A stretch of DNA of 64,000 nt, taken from the NCBI GenBank assembly GCA_963809545.1, contig CAWEKD010000007.1, positions 124,001 to 188,000 on the forward strand, written 5' to 3'. This DNA comes from Natronosporangium sp035305625 (lineage in GTDB: Bacteria > Actinomycetota > Actinomycetes > Mycobacteriales > Micromonosporaceae). The position numbers were made by a program, and so were the translations under genes. Numbering within the stretch: position 1 is the first letter of the stretch; every line of letters begins with the position of its first letter. Of the stretch, positions 52,201-60,233 are shown in pieces. Below the pieces are notes generated by a model. The model searched no databases. It was not told the origin of the DNA and was given only the letters and a program-made list of their open reading frames with translations.

Positions 52201-52217
52201 CGATCGTGTCACGATCG
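52201..52217. promoter_or_regulatory. Palindrome immediately before the NfeD start
   Basis: CGATCGTGTCACGATCG has 8-base arms and a 1-base centre, one base upstream of GTG 52199. No Shine-Dalgarno site can fit. It could be an operator, a leaderless promoter element, or a sign that the true start is an internal GTG. It lies in the 126-base region shared with the divergent gene at 52326. Confidence 0.3.
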
Positions 52218-52325
52218 CGCCGTTCTCGCAGCGCCGAAACTGATGCCGCCCGCGGTCACCCGCCCACGCTGCCGGATCCGGTACGAGACCGACACACGCG
52301 GGCCGAAACACGTACCCTTGCGGTC

Positions 52326-53117
52326 ATGACCTCGGCCATCGGCAACCAGCGCCGCACCACTCGACGATCAGCCCGATTCGTCGCCTGGGTGCGGGCGTGG
52401 CGGGCCGGCTTCATCCCGTACGACGACGTCATCGACGAGATCGAAGCGACCGAGGATCACCTGTGGGCACCCGCTGACGATCTGACCGCACAACGGACCC
52501 TGCGGGAGGCTCTGGCCGATCTGTCCGGTCTGCACCCGGACGAGATCCGGTTGGTGTTACCGGCCCCCGGCGACCCGCGTGGCCTCCCCGGCCCGAGCAC
52601 CCCGTTCACCGGGGTGGCGTTGACCACCGGCGAGGGAGTGCTGGCCGGCGCCACCGGCCTGGTGCCGGCGGTGCACACCTACACCTCCGGTTCCGGGGTG
52701 CAGTTCGCGACCGTGACCTGGCAGGCGTTCCCGGTGCCTCCGGCGCCCCCCGGCGCTGCGGGCACCGAACCCACCCCGGGCGAGGCGGAGAGCGAGTTGA
52801 CCACCGCGCTGGCGCAGGCCACCGCCGCCCTCACCGACCTCGACATCGCCCAGTGGCGGCCGGAACTCGCCGGGGCGCTGGCGGCGCTACGCCGCCACGA
52901 CGACGCTGGCGAGCTGCCCCCGGTGTTCGATCCCCGCGCCCGCCGCCTGTACGCCCGCGCCAGCCTGCTCGACCGGGTCCTGGCGCTGGCGCAGCAGACC
53001 GCGCCCGGCGGGGCGGTAACCGCCTACGAGGCCCGGCAACGGGACGAGGCGCTGCGGCCGCTGACCACCGCCTGCCGGCGGGCGCTGATGGCCGCCTGCA
53101 ACGCGCCGCTGCGCTGA
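52326..53117 (+). CDS. Conserved actinobacterial hypothetical protein (Rv1486c-type)
   Basis: 263 residues from ATG 52326. Recognisable stretches are RFVAWVRAWRAGFIPYDDVI, HPDEIRLVLPAPGDPRGLPG and a C-terminal helical part with ARRLYARASLLDRVLALAQQ. There is no signal peptide or membrane segment. It lies between NfeD and hemH in the opposite orientation to both, exactly where mycobacteria have Rv1486c, so it is a positional homologue. Function unknown. Confidence 0.7.
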   Translation: MTSAIGNQRRTTRRSARFVAWVRAWRAGFIPYDDVIDEIEATEDHLWAPADDLTAQRTLREALADLSGLHPDEIRLVLPAPGDPRGLPGPSTPFTGVALTTGEGVLAGATGLVPAVHTYTSGSGVQFATVTWQAFPVPPAPPGAAGTEPTPGEAESELTTALAQATAALTDLDIAQWRPELAGALAALRRHDDAGELPPVFDPRARRLYARASLLDRVLALAQQTAPGGAVTAYEARQRDEALRPLTTACRRALMAACNAPLR

Positions 53118-53152
53118 CCGGTGGTGCGGTGACCCGGCTAGGCCCGATCCGG

Positions 53153-54202
53153 CTAGGCCCGCCCGCCGCTTCCCCGCCGCGGCGGCGGCTGACAGCAGTG
53201 GTCGGCGCAGGTGTCCCACATCGGCAGGTCGCCCAACCGCTGCTCCTGCTCCGGGCCGGCCCCCGCCAGTCGCTCCTGCACCAGCTGCCGGATCATGGTC
53301 ACGAACCGGGGGTCGGTGCCGGGCGTGGCGGCGCGGGCGAACGCCATCCCGAGCCGCTTGGCGGTGCCGGCGGCTTCGGTGTCCAGGTCCCAGACCACTT
53401 CCAGGTGGTCGGAGATGAACCCGATCGGGGTGACCACCACCGCCTCGGTGCCCGCACCGGCCAGGGTCTCCAGGTGGTCGTTGATGTCCGGCTCCAGCCA
53501 CGGCACATGCTCCGGGCCGGAGCGGCTCTGCCACACCAGGTCCCACTCGAGGTCGGGGGCGGCCCGCTGCGCCACCAGCTGCGCCACCTCCCGCAGCTGG
53601 GCCTCGTACCGTCCCCCGGAGGGGCCGGCGCGCTCCGCCATCCAGATCGGCACCGAGTGGGCGACGAACACCAGCCGGGTGGTCGCGCGGGGAGCCGGGG
53701 CGAGCTGGGCCAGCGCCTGCCGGACCCCATCCGCGAACGGCTCGATGAAGCCCGGATGGTCGTGGTAGTGCCGCAGCTTGTGCACCACCGGGGCGTCCGG
53801 CCCGACCGCCGCCCGCGCGGTGGCGATGTCGTCCAGATACTGCCGGCAGGAGGAGTACGAGCTGTACGGGCTGGTCACGAACGCGATCGCGCGCCGGATC
53901 CCGTCGTCGCGCATCTTGGCCAGGGTGTCCGCCAGCATCGGATGCCAGTTCCGATTGCCCCAGTAGATCGGCAGATCGGCCAGCCCGTGCTGGTCGAACT
54001 CCGGCCGCAGCGCGGCCAGCAGCGCCCGACACTGGTCGTTGATCGGCGACACCCCACCAAAGTGGTGGTAGTGCTCCGCCACCTCAGCCAGCCGCTCCGG
54101 CGGCACTCCCCGGCCTCGAGTCACGTTCTGCAGGAACGGCATCACGTCGGCCGGTTGTTCGGGACCCCCGAACGACAGCAGCAGGAATGCGTCGTACCCC
54201 AC
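53153..54202 (-). CDS. hemH: Ferrochelatase (coproporphyrin type in actinobacteria)
   Basis: 349 residues from GTG 54202. It inserts iron into a porphyrin in haem synthesis; in actinobacteria the substrate is coproporphyrin III. Recognisable: YDAFLLLSFGGPEQPADVMPFLQNV at the start, then VTSPYSSYSSCRQYLDD, LVFVAHSVPIWMA with the catalytic His, and VVTPIGFISDHLEVVWDLD. The C-terminal part keeps cysteines (MWDTCADHCC) compatible with an iron-sulfur cluster as in other actinobacterial enzymes. A hemH gene after inhA is standard in this group; 97 bases separate the two. Confidence 0.93.
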   Translation of the reverse strand: MGYDAFLLLSFGGPEQPADVMPFLQNVTRGRGVPPERLAEVAEHYHHFGGVSPINDQCRALLAALRPEFDQHGLADLPIYWGNRNWHPMLADTLAKMRDDGIRRAIAFVTSPYSSYSSCRQYLDDIATARAAVGPDAPVVHKLRHYHDHPGFIEPFADGVRQALAQLAPAPRATTRLVFVAHSVPIWMAERAGPSGGRYEAQLREVAQLVAQRAAPDLEWDLVWQSRSGPEHVPWLEPDINDHLETLAGAGTEAVVVTPIGFISDHLEVVWDLDTEAAGTAKRLGMAFARAATPGTDPRFVTMIRQLVQERLAGAGPEQEQRLGDLPMWDTCADHCCQPPPRRGSGGRA

Positions 54203-54299
54203 CCGGCCATCGTGCCAGACCGGAACCAGGACGGTGCCACCCCGGTCGTGGGGGAGTGCCGCCGGTCTCAACCGTCGGACTCAGCCGGCCCTCACCGGC

Positions 54300-55058
54300 C
54301 TAGGCGCCGACCGCGTGGTATCCGCCGTCCACATGGACGATCTCGCCGGTGGTGGCTGGGAACCAGTCGGACAGCAGCGCCAGGCAGGCCTTGGCCGCCG
54401 GCTCCGGATCGGTCAGCTCCCAACCCAGCGGTGCCCGGGCCAGCCAACCCTGCTCGAACTCCTCGAACCCGGGAATGGACTTGGCGGCCATGGTCCGCAG
54501 CGGCCCGGCGGAGACCAGGTTGCTGCGGATACCCTTCGGGCCCAGGTACCGGGCCAGGTACCGGCTGGTGGACTCCAGCCCGGCCTTGGCCACCCCCATC
54601 CAGTCGTACGCCGGCCAGGCCACGCTGGCGTCGAAGGTGAGCCCGACCAGGGCGCTCCCCGGCCCCATCAGCGGCAGCACCGCCATCGCCAGCGCCTTGT
54701 AGGAGTAGGCCGAGACGTGCAGGGCGGTGGACACGTCCTCCCAGCCCGCGTCCAGGAACCCGCCCCCGAGGGTGGCCGGTGGGCCGTACGCGATCGAGTG
54801 GACCACGCCGTCCAGCCCGTCCAGGTGTTCCCGCACCCGGTCCGGCAGCGCGGCCAGGTGCTCCGGGTTGGTGACGTCCAGCTCTATCACCGGTGGGGGC
54901 TCCGGCAGCCGCTTGGCTATCCGCTGCACCAGTGACAGCCGTCCATACCCGGTCAGGACGATCCGGGCGCCGTGCTCCTGCGCCAGCCGGGCGACCGCGA
55001 ACGCGATCGACTGGTCGGTGAGCACTCCGGTGATGAGCAGCCGCTTACCGGCCAGCAT
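54300..55058 (-). CDS. inhA: Enoyl-ACP reductase (NADH), InhA/FabI type
   Basis: 252 residues from ATG 55058. It reduces the trans-2-enoyl-ACP in fatty acid elongation. The divergent nucleotide-binding start MLAGKRLLITGVLTDQSIAF is typical of FabI/InhA. Catalytic Tyr and Lys lie in AYDWMGVAKAGLESTSRY; the substrate-binding SAGPLRTMAAKSIPGF and the C-terminal VHVDGGYHAVGA complete the family. It lies between fabG and hemH as in mycobacteria. GC-rich hairpins fill the 85 bases before it. Confidence 0.95.
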   Translation of the reverse strand: MLAGKRLLITGVLTDQSIAFAVARLAQEHGARIVLTGYGRLSLVQRIAKRLPEPPPVIELDVTNPEHLAALPDRVREHLDGLDGVVHSIAYGPPATLGGGFLDAGWEDVSTALHVSAYSYKALAMAVLPLMGPGSALVGLTFDASVAWPAYDWMGVAKAGLESTSRYLARYLGPKGIRSNLVSAGPLRTMAAKSIPGFEEFEQGWLARAPLGWELTDPEPAAKACLALLSDWFPATTGEIVHVDGGYHAVGA

Positions 55059-55143
55059 CGTGTCCCCTTTCGTATGCCGGTGGTCCCGCCCGCGGTGGGC
55101 GGGCCGGTGGTCACGGGTGGCCTCGCGGAGGCCGCCTCACGGA

Positions 55144-55848
55144 TCAGTGCCCCATGCCGAGGCCGCCGTCGACCGGGATCACCGCCCCGGAGATGTACGC
55201 CGCGGCGTCGCTGGCCAGCCAGCAGACCACCTGGGCGACCTCTTCCGGGTCCGCGAACCGGCCGGCCGGGATGGCCTTGCGGTACTCCTGCTGCCGCTCC
55301 TCCGGCAGCGCGGCGGTCATCTCGGTCCGGATGAATCCGGGCGCGACCACGTTGGCGGTGATGTTACGGCTCCCCAGCTCCCGGGTGATGGAGCGGGCCA
55401 TCCCCACCAGCCCGGCCTTGCTGGCCGCGTAGTTGACCTGCCCCACCCCGCCGAACAGGCCGATCACCGAAGAAATGAAGATCATCCGCCCCCAGCGGCC
55501 GCGGACCATCCGGGTGGCCGCCCGGCGGGCGCACCGCCACGCCCCGGTCAGGTTGGTGTCGATCACCCGGCTGAACTGCTCTTCGCTCATGCGCATCAGC
55601 AGCGTGTCGTCGGTGATGCCGGCGTTGGCCACCAGCACCTCGACCGGGCCGAGCTCCGCCTCCACCGCGGTGAAGGCGGCGTCCACCTGCTCCGGGTCGG
55701 TCACGTCACACTGGACCCCGAATGTGCCGACCGGCGCGCCCGAGCCGCGGTGGGTGACCGCCACCCGGTCGCCCTGCTTGCTGAACGCCTCGGCGATCGC
55801 CAACCCGATCCCTCGGTTACCGCCGGTGACAAGCACGGTACGGGCCAC
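55144..55848 (-). CDS. fabG: 3-oxoacyl-ACP reductase FabG (MabA)
   Basis: 234 residues from GTG 55848 with GGAGGTGG upstream. It reduces 3-oxoacyl-ACP with NADPH in fatty acid synthesis. Short-chain dehydrogenase signs: LVTGGNRGIGLAIAEAF, NAGITDDTLLMRM, IFISSVIGLFGGVGQVNYAASKA holds the Ser-Tyr-Lys triad within two short blocks, and APGFIRTEMTAAL. A spacing of 85 bases separates it from inhA. The 135 bases upstream contain an AT-rich island, likely the operon promoter. Confidence 0.94.
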   Translation of the reverse strand: MARTVLVTGGNRGIGLAIAEAFSKQGDRVAVTHRGSGAPVGTFGVQCDVTDPEQVDAAFTAVEAELGPVEVLVANAGITDDTLLMRMSEEQFSRVIDTNLTGAWRCARRAATRMVRGRWGRMIFISSVIGLFGGVGQVNYAASKAGLVGMARSITRELGSRNITANVVAPGFIRTEMTAALPEERQQEYRKAIPAGRFADPEEVAQVVCWLASDAAAYISGAVIPVDGGLGMGH

Positions 55849-55904
55849 CGAACCACCTCCACCCGGTGTGTCGGCGGCCAACGGCCGCCATCCTGACACG
55901 GACC

Positions 55905-55930
55905 GAGGCCACAATAAACGAAGATCTGTC
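55905..55930 (-). promoter_or_regulatory. AT-rich putative promoter of fabG-inhA-hemH
   Basis: In the 135-base gap between the VWA gene and fabG, the minus strand reads CAGATCTTCGTTTATTGTGG, the only AT-rich spot. TATTGT could be a -10 element lying about 65 bases before GTG 55848. The -35 element is unclear. Confidence 0.3.
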
Positions 55931-55983
55931 GACCGGCGCCGGGCGGGTGGGTGGCCCCGGGTGGGGCGGTGCGTGGGCGCTGG

Positions 55984-56934
55984 TCAGGGCAGGCGCGGGG
56001 TCCAGCGCAGGCTCAGCCCGCCGGCCAGCAGGCCGAGGCCCAGCGCCCCGGCCACCATCCACTGGGTGATCTCGTACGGCACGGTCCGGTACCCGATCGA
56101 GCTGCCCATGTCCTCATACACCGCGGACAGTTCCGCCGCGGTGGCCGCTTCATAGAACCGTCCCCCGGTGTCCTCCGCCAACCGGGCCATCGACTCCCGG
56201 TCCACCGGCACCCGGTACAACTGGCCGCCGATGTCCACCACCCCCTGGTCGGTGCCGAACGCGATCGTGGACACCGGCACTCCCGCCGCTACCGCGGCCC
56301 GCGCCGCCTCCTCCACGGTCCGGCCGTAGGTGCGGTAGCCGTCGGTGAGCAGCAGGATCCGGGCCGGGGGTGGGCCTTCCGCCCCGTCGCTGGGGACCTG
56401 CCGGATCGCCTCCAGCGCGGCGAACACCGCTTCTCCGGTGGCGGTGGCCTCCGCGAGGCGGAGATTCTCGATCCCCCGGACCATCTCGTCCCGGTCGGTG
56501 GTCGGGGAGACCACCACCTGGGCGGTACGGGCGAACGACACCAGCCCCACCTGGTGACGGTCCGGCAGCTGGCGGACGAAATCCACCGCCGCCTGCTGGG
56601 CGGCCTGCAGCCGGCTGGGCGCCACATCGGTCGCCTCCATGGACAGCGAGACGTCGATGGCGAGCATGACCGTGGCCCGCTCCATCGGCTCCTGTCGCTC
56701 CATCGCCGGCCGGGCCACCGCCAGCGCCAACGCCAGCAGCGCCAGCAGGAACGCCCCGGCGGACAGGTGGCGACGCCAACCGGGCTGGGCCGGGGCGATC
56801 GTCCGCAGCAGGGCCAGGTTGCTGAACCGCACCGCGTACATGCGCCGCCGCCACTGCCGCCAGAGGTAGCCGCCGGCCATCCCCATCACCGGCAGCAGTG
56901 ACAGCAGCCCCCACGGCTGCAGGAACCGGATCAT
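55984..56934 (-). CDS. von Willebrand A-domain membrane protein (operon 2)
   Basis: 316 residues from ATG 56934, four-base overlap with the DUF58 gene. Two N-terminal membrane segments (WGLLSLLPVMGMAGGYLW; AGAFLLALLALALAVA), then a VWA domain with the MIDAS DVSLSM motif in VMLAIDVSLSMEATDV and ARILLLTDGYRTYG, and a last C-terminal membrane segment. It corresponds to mycobacterial Rv1481 in the MoxR1-DUF58-VWA set and likely forms a metal-dependent chaperone complex with both neighbours. The client is unknown. Confidence 0.9.
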   Translation of the reverse strand: MIRFLQPWGLLSLLPVMGMAGGYLWRQWRRRMYAVRFSNLALLRTIAPAQPGWRRHLSAGAFLLALLALALAVARPAMERQEPMERATVMLAIDVSLSMEATDVAPSRLQAAQQAAVDFVRQLPDRHQVGLVSFARTAQVVVSPTTDRDEMVRGIENLRLAEATATGEAVFAALEAIRQVPSDGAEGPPPARILLLTDGYRTYGRTVEEAARAAVAAGVPVSTIAFGTDQGVVDIGGQLYRVPVDRESMARLAEDTGGRFYEAATAAELSAVYEDMGSSIGYRTVPYEITQWMVAGALGLGLLAGGLSLRWTPRLP

Positions 56935-57926
56935 CCCGCCTCCTCCCGGCGCCCGCCGGCCCCGGCCGCCGCCAGCCGGGGACGCCCACCGGCCCCGGCT
57001 CGGGGGCCGGCCGCTCCCCGGCGCCGGGCGGTCCGGCGACTGGCCACGTACCGGACCACATCGGTGAGCCAGTCCCGGTCGGTGCGTAACTGCAGGTGTC
57101 CGGCGCCGGCGGCGCGGAGCCCGGCGACGATCGCGGCCCGTTGGGCGGCGGCGGCCTCGGCGTACCGCTGCCGCAGCCGGGGGTCGGCGGTCTGGACTTC
57201 CAGTACCTGGCCGGTCTCCGGATCGATCAGATCCAGTACCCCCACATCCGGTAACGCCAGCTCCCGGGGATCGACCACCTCCACCGCCAGCAGTTCGTGC
57301 CGGGCCCCCAGCCGACGCAGCGGCGCCACCCACGCGTGGGGCGGGGTCAGAAAGTCGGAGATCACCACTGCCAGCCCCCGCCGGCGCCGGGGGCGGTGCA
57401 GTCGTTCGATCAGCGCGGCCAGGTCCACGTCGCCGGGGACTCCGGTGGGGACGGTCGCGATCGCGCGCAGCAGCGCCTGGGCGCCGCGGGAGCCGGACCG
57501 GGCCGGCAGGTGCCACGACCGCTGGCCGGTGGCCACCACCGCGCCCACGCGGTTGCCACCCCGGGCGGTCAGGTGGATCATCGCGGCGGCGGCCGCCACC
57601 ACCAGGTCCCGCTTGAGGTATTCGGCGGTGCCGAAGTCCATGCTGGCCGACAGGTCCACCGCCAGCCAGGTTTCCAGCTCCCGATCCGCCTCAGTCTGGC
57701 GGACGTGGGGCACGGTGGTCCGGGCGGTGACCGGCCAATCCATCCGGCGGACGTCGTCTCCGGCCTGGTACTCCCGGGACTCCCCCAGCTCGGTGCCCGC
57801 CCCGGGGAGCAGCCCCAGATACTCCCCCTGCAGCAGCCCGTCCAACCGGCGCGTGACCAGCAGTTGGAGCCGGTTGAGCATGCTCCGCCCCGGAGGCCCC
57901 GGACCGGTGGCTGCCGGATCGGTCAT
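56931..57926 (-). CDS. DUF58 protein (operon 2)
   Basis: 331 residues from ATG 57926, with four-base overlaps on both sides. It has no membrane segment, unlike the DUF58 protein at 39170. The recognisable element is ESREYQAGDDVRRMDWPVTA; then a VWA-like WLAVDLSASMDFGTAEYLKR and RGLAVVISDFLTPP. The C-terminal 45 residues are an Arg/Gly/Ala-rich tail. Equivalent to Rv1480. Confidence 0.88.
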   Translation of the reverse strand: MTDPAATGPGPPGRSMLNRLQLLVTRRLDGLLQGEYLGLLPGAGTELGESREYQAGDDVRRMDWPVTARTTVPHVRQTEADRELETWLAVDLSASMDFGTAEYLKRDLVVAAAAAMIHLTARGGNRVGAVVATGQRSWHLPARSGSRGAQALLRAIATVPTGVPGDVDLAALIERLHRPRRRRGLAVVISDFLTPPHAWVAPLRRLGARHELLAVEVVDPRELALPDVGVLDLIDPETGQVLEVQTADPRLRQRYAEAAAAQRAAIVAGLRAAGAGHLQLRTDRDWLTDVVRYVASRRTARRRGAAGPRAGAGGRPRLAAAGAGGRREEAG

Positions 57927-58981
57927 ACCGTCGTTCCCGTCGGCGGGGGCGGCACCTGGGTACGGGGGGTGGCGTCCTGCCGCGGGGCGACGGTGGGCAC
58001 GGGCACACCCTGCAGCACCCGGGCCACCACGTGGTCGGCGGGTATGTCGTCCGCCAGCGCGTCGTAGCTGAGCACCAGCCGGTGCCGCAGCACGTCCGGG
58101 GTGATGTCCTGCACGTCGGTGGGCAGCACGTAGTCGCGTCCTCGGAGCACCGCGAGCGCCCGCGCCGCGCGCACAATCCCCAGCGACGCGCGTGGGCTGG
58201 CGCCATACTGCACCAGCTCCGCCACATCGGACAATCCATGCTCGACCGGCCGCCGCGTGGCGGTCACCAGCCGCACCACGTAGTCCACCAGGGCGTTGTG
58301 GACGAACACCTGATCGACCCGGCGTTGCAGCGCCAGCAGATCCTCCGGTGTGAACACCTGCTCCGGCTCGGGCGGATCGGTGCCCATCCGATAAATGATC
58401 TCTCGTTCCTCCAGATCGGAGGGGTAGTCGACCACGACCTTCAACAGGAACCGGTCCCGCTGCGCCTCCGGCAGCGGGTACACCCCTTCCTGCTCGATCG
58501 GGTTCTGGGTGGCCATGACCAGGAACGGGGACGGCAGCGGGTAGGTCCGGCCGCCCAGCGAGACCTGCCGCTCCGCCATCACCTCCAGCAGCGCCGACTG
58601 GACCTTGGCCGGGGCCCGGTTGATCTCGTCGGCCAGCAGGAAGTTCACGAACACCGGCCCGAGCTCCACGTCGAACGTCTCGCTGCCCTGCCGGTAGATC
58701 CGGGTGCCGACCAGGTCCGCCGGCATCAGATCCGGGGTGAACTGGATCCGGGCGAAACTACCTCCGATCACGGTGGCCACGGTCTGCACCGCCAGGGTCT
58801 TCGCCACTCCGGGCACCCCCTCCAGGAGGCAGTGGCCGCGGGCCAGCAGCGCCACGAAGATCCGCTCGACCATCTGGTCCTGCCCGACGATGATCCGCTT
58901 GACCTCGAACATCGCCCGTTCCAGCCGGGTGGCGTCCTGGGCCGGGGTGGCGCCGGTGTGTGCCACTGATGCGCTGCTCAT
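57923..58981 (-). CDS. MoxR-family AAA+ ATPase (operon 2)
   Basis: 352 residues from ATG 58981. Walker A is in CLLEGVPGVAKTLAVQTVA, Walker B in VNFLLADEINRAPAKVQSAL, with FLVMATQNPIEQEGVYPLPE as sensor region. It is the first gene of MoxR-DUF58-VWA, equivalent to mycobacterial moxR1 (Rv1479). The proteins work as a chaperone-like complex at the membrane. The 336-base region upstream (58982-59317) contains the divergent promoter and an orphan hairpin. Confidence 0.9.
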   Translation of the reverse strand: MSSASVAHTGATPAQDATRLERAMFEVKRIIVGQDQMVERIFVALLARGHCLLEGVPGVAKTLAVQTVATVIGGSFARIQFTPDLMPADLVGTRIYRQGSETFDVELGPVFVNFLLADEINRAPAKVQSALLEVMAERQVSLGGRTYPLPSPFLVMATQNPIEQEGVYPLPEAQRDRFLLKVVVDYPSDLEEREIIYRMGTDPPEPEQVFTPEDLLALQRRVDQVFVHNALVDYVVRLVTATRRPVEHGLSDVAELVQYGASPRASLGIVRAARALAVLRGRDYVLPTDVQDITPDVLRHRLVLSYDALADDIPADHVVARVLQGVPVPTVAPRQDATPRTQVPPPPTGTTV

Positions 58982-59187
58982 CGACTCCCTCCACTGTGCC
59001 GCCCGATGTGACCCGCCCCCAGCCTGAGCAGGGCGCCGTCCGTGGGCCCGGGAACCGCGGACCAGCCGGACCCGGCACCGCCGGGTTCGAGCGGTCAGTC
59101 TAGCCCGAACGGTTAGTCGGAATCAGCCGAACGGACACGATCAACGGGTAGACATCCGGCCCGGTTACGTGGTTACGATGCGAACGT

Positions 59188-59230
59188 CGCCGGGCGGCTT
59201 CCCCCGTGGCCGCCCGGCGCCACTCTTTTC
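59188..59230 (+). terminator. Orphan intrinsic terminator upstream of moxR
   Basis: Perfect 11-base arms CGCCGGGCGGC (59188-59198) and GCCGCCCGGCG (59209-59219) enclose a loop with CCCCC and are followed by CCACTCTTTTCTC on the plus strand. It is a good terminator shape, yet no plus-strand gene precedes it: the nearest coding sequence on the left is the leftward moxR. It could end a small RNA transcribed from within 58990-59190. Confidence 0.45.
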
Positions 59231-59317
59231 TCAGGGGTTTCCCCACCAACCCCGGACTTTCCCGGTCGCCCACTGGGCACACCGGCTCCCACCTCCCCGC
59301 CGCGTAGGCTGGAGGAG

Positions 59318-59566
59318 ATGTCGGACCCGCCGATGATCTGTTCCGCCCGGGGCTGCCGCGCCTCCGCCGCCTGGGCGCTGCGCTGGAACAACCCCAAGCT
59401 TCACCCACCCCAGCGGCGTAAAACCTGGCTGGCCTGCCCTGATCACCGGGCCTACCTGAGCGACTTCCTGTCCGCCCGCGGCTTCCTCCGGGAGGTCGAG
59501 CCGGTCACCCCGCCACCCCCAGCGCCCACCACGCCGACGCCCGAGCCCCCTTCATCCGATTCCTGA
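59318..59566 (+). CDS. Small conserved actinobacterial Cys-rich protein
   Basis: 82 residues from ATG 59318. ICSARGCRASAAWALRWNNP and KTWLACPDHRAYLSDFLSAR contain the conserved CxxxxC and CxxH pattern of a probable zinc site; the last 20 residues are a Pro/Thr tail. Homologues of 65-85 residues are widespread in actinobacteria, sometimes mislabelled as acetone carboxylase; function is unknown. It diverges from the MoxR operon and precedes PH-domain genes. Confidence 0.75.
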   Translation: MSDPPMICSARGCRASAAWALRWNNPKLHPPQRRKTWLACPDHRAYLSDFLSARGFLREVEPVTPPPPAPTTPTPEPPSSDS

Positions 59567-59665
59567 TAGTTCTGAACCCGCCCTCGCTCCCCTCTGGAGA
59601 TGGGCGGCCGGGCAGCGACCGTGGATGGGTGGGAGGACCCGCGCCGATCGCATAGGCTCACCCCT

Positions 59666-60190
59666 GTGACCGACCCGAGTCCGTCCGCACCGACCCACAC
59701 CCGCATCAGCCCGCTGGACCCCTGGCCCGACACGGTGGTTTGGCACCCGGTCTCCCGGCGGCTGGTGGTGGTGGAGCTGATCCGGCTCGGCCTCACCCTG
59801 CTGTTCTGGCTGGTGGCGATCCTGGTCGCGGATCGATTCGGGTGGCCGTTCACCGGCCCCGCCCTGGCCCTGCTGGCGGTGTTCGCGGTGCTGCGCGGCA
59901 TCACGGTGGTACGGGCGGTGTTCGCCTGGGGCTACGCCGAGCGGGAACGGGACCTACTGGTCCGCCACGGACTGCTGATCCGGCGGTTGTCGATCGTGCC
60001 GTACGCCCGGATGCAGTTCGTGGACGTCACCGCCGGGCCGCTGGAGCGCGTCTTCAACCTGGCCACCGTACAGTTGCACACCGCCGCGGCCGCCAGCGAC
60101 GCGCGGATCCCCGGCCTGCCGCCGGAGGAGGCGGCCCGGTTGCGGGACCGGCTGGCGGCGTTGGGGGAAAACCTCGGGGAGGGGCTGTGA
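59666..60190 (+). CDS. PH-domain (bPH_2) membrane protein
   Basis: 174 residues from GTG 59666. Two hydrophobic segments, LGLTLLFWLVAILVADRFG and GPALALLAVFAVLRGITVV, then the bacterial PH-like region with ERDLLVRHGLLIRRLSIVPY and ARMQFVDVTAGPLERVFNLA, matching the YdbS/YdbT family. Such proteins sit in membrane stress and bacteriocin-resistance pairs. The following gene is a YdbT-like partner 43 bases downstream, so one transcript is likely. Confidence 0.82.
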   Translation: MTDPSPSAPTHTRISPLDPWPDTVVWHPVSRRLVVVELIRLGLTLLFWLVAILVADRFGWPFTGPALALLAVFAVLRGITVVRAVFAWGYAERERDLLVRHGLLIRRLSIVPYARMQFVDVTAGPLERVFNLATVQLHTAAAASDARIPGLPPEEAARLRDRLAALGENLGEGL

Positions 60191-60233
60191 GAGCCCGCGC
60201 GGACCGGACCGGCAACCCGCTCGGGAGCCGCCG

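Noticed and set aside
53131..53162. Tandem CCGGCTAGGCCCG repeats before the hemH stop
   Set aside because: Only two copies, between convergent genes; likely chance or a short duplication with no evident role.
58982..59317. ydaO (cyclic di-AMP) riboswitch or tRNA in the moxR upstream region
   Set aside because: A GGGTTCGAG string near 59083 resembles a T-loop but no cloverleaf can be drawn, and the ydaO consensus blocks were not found.
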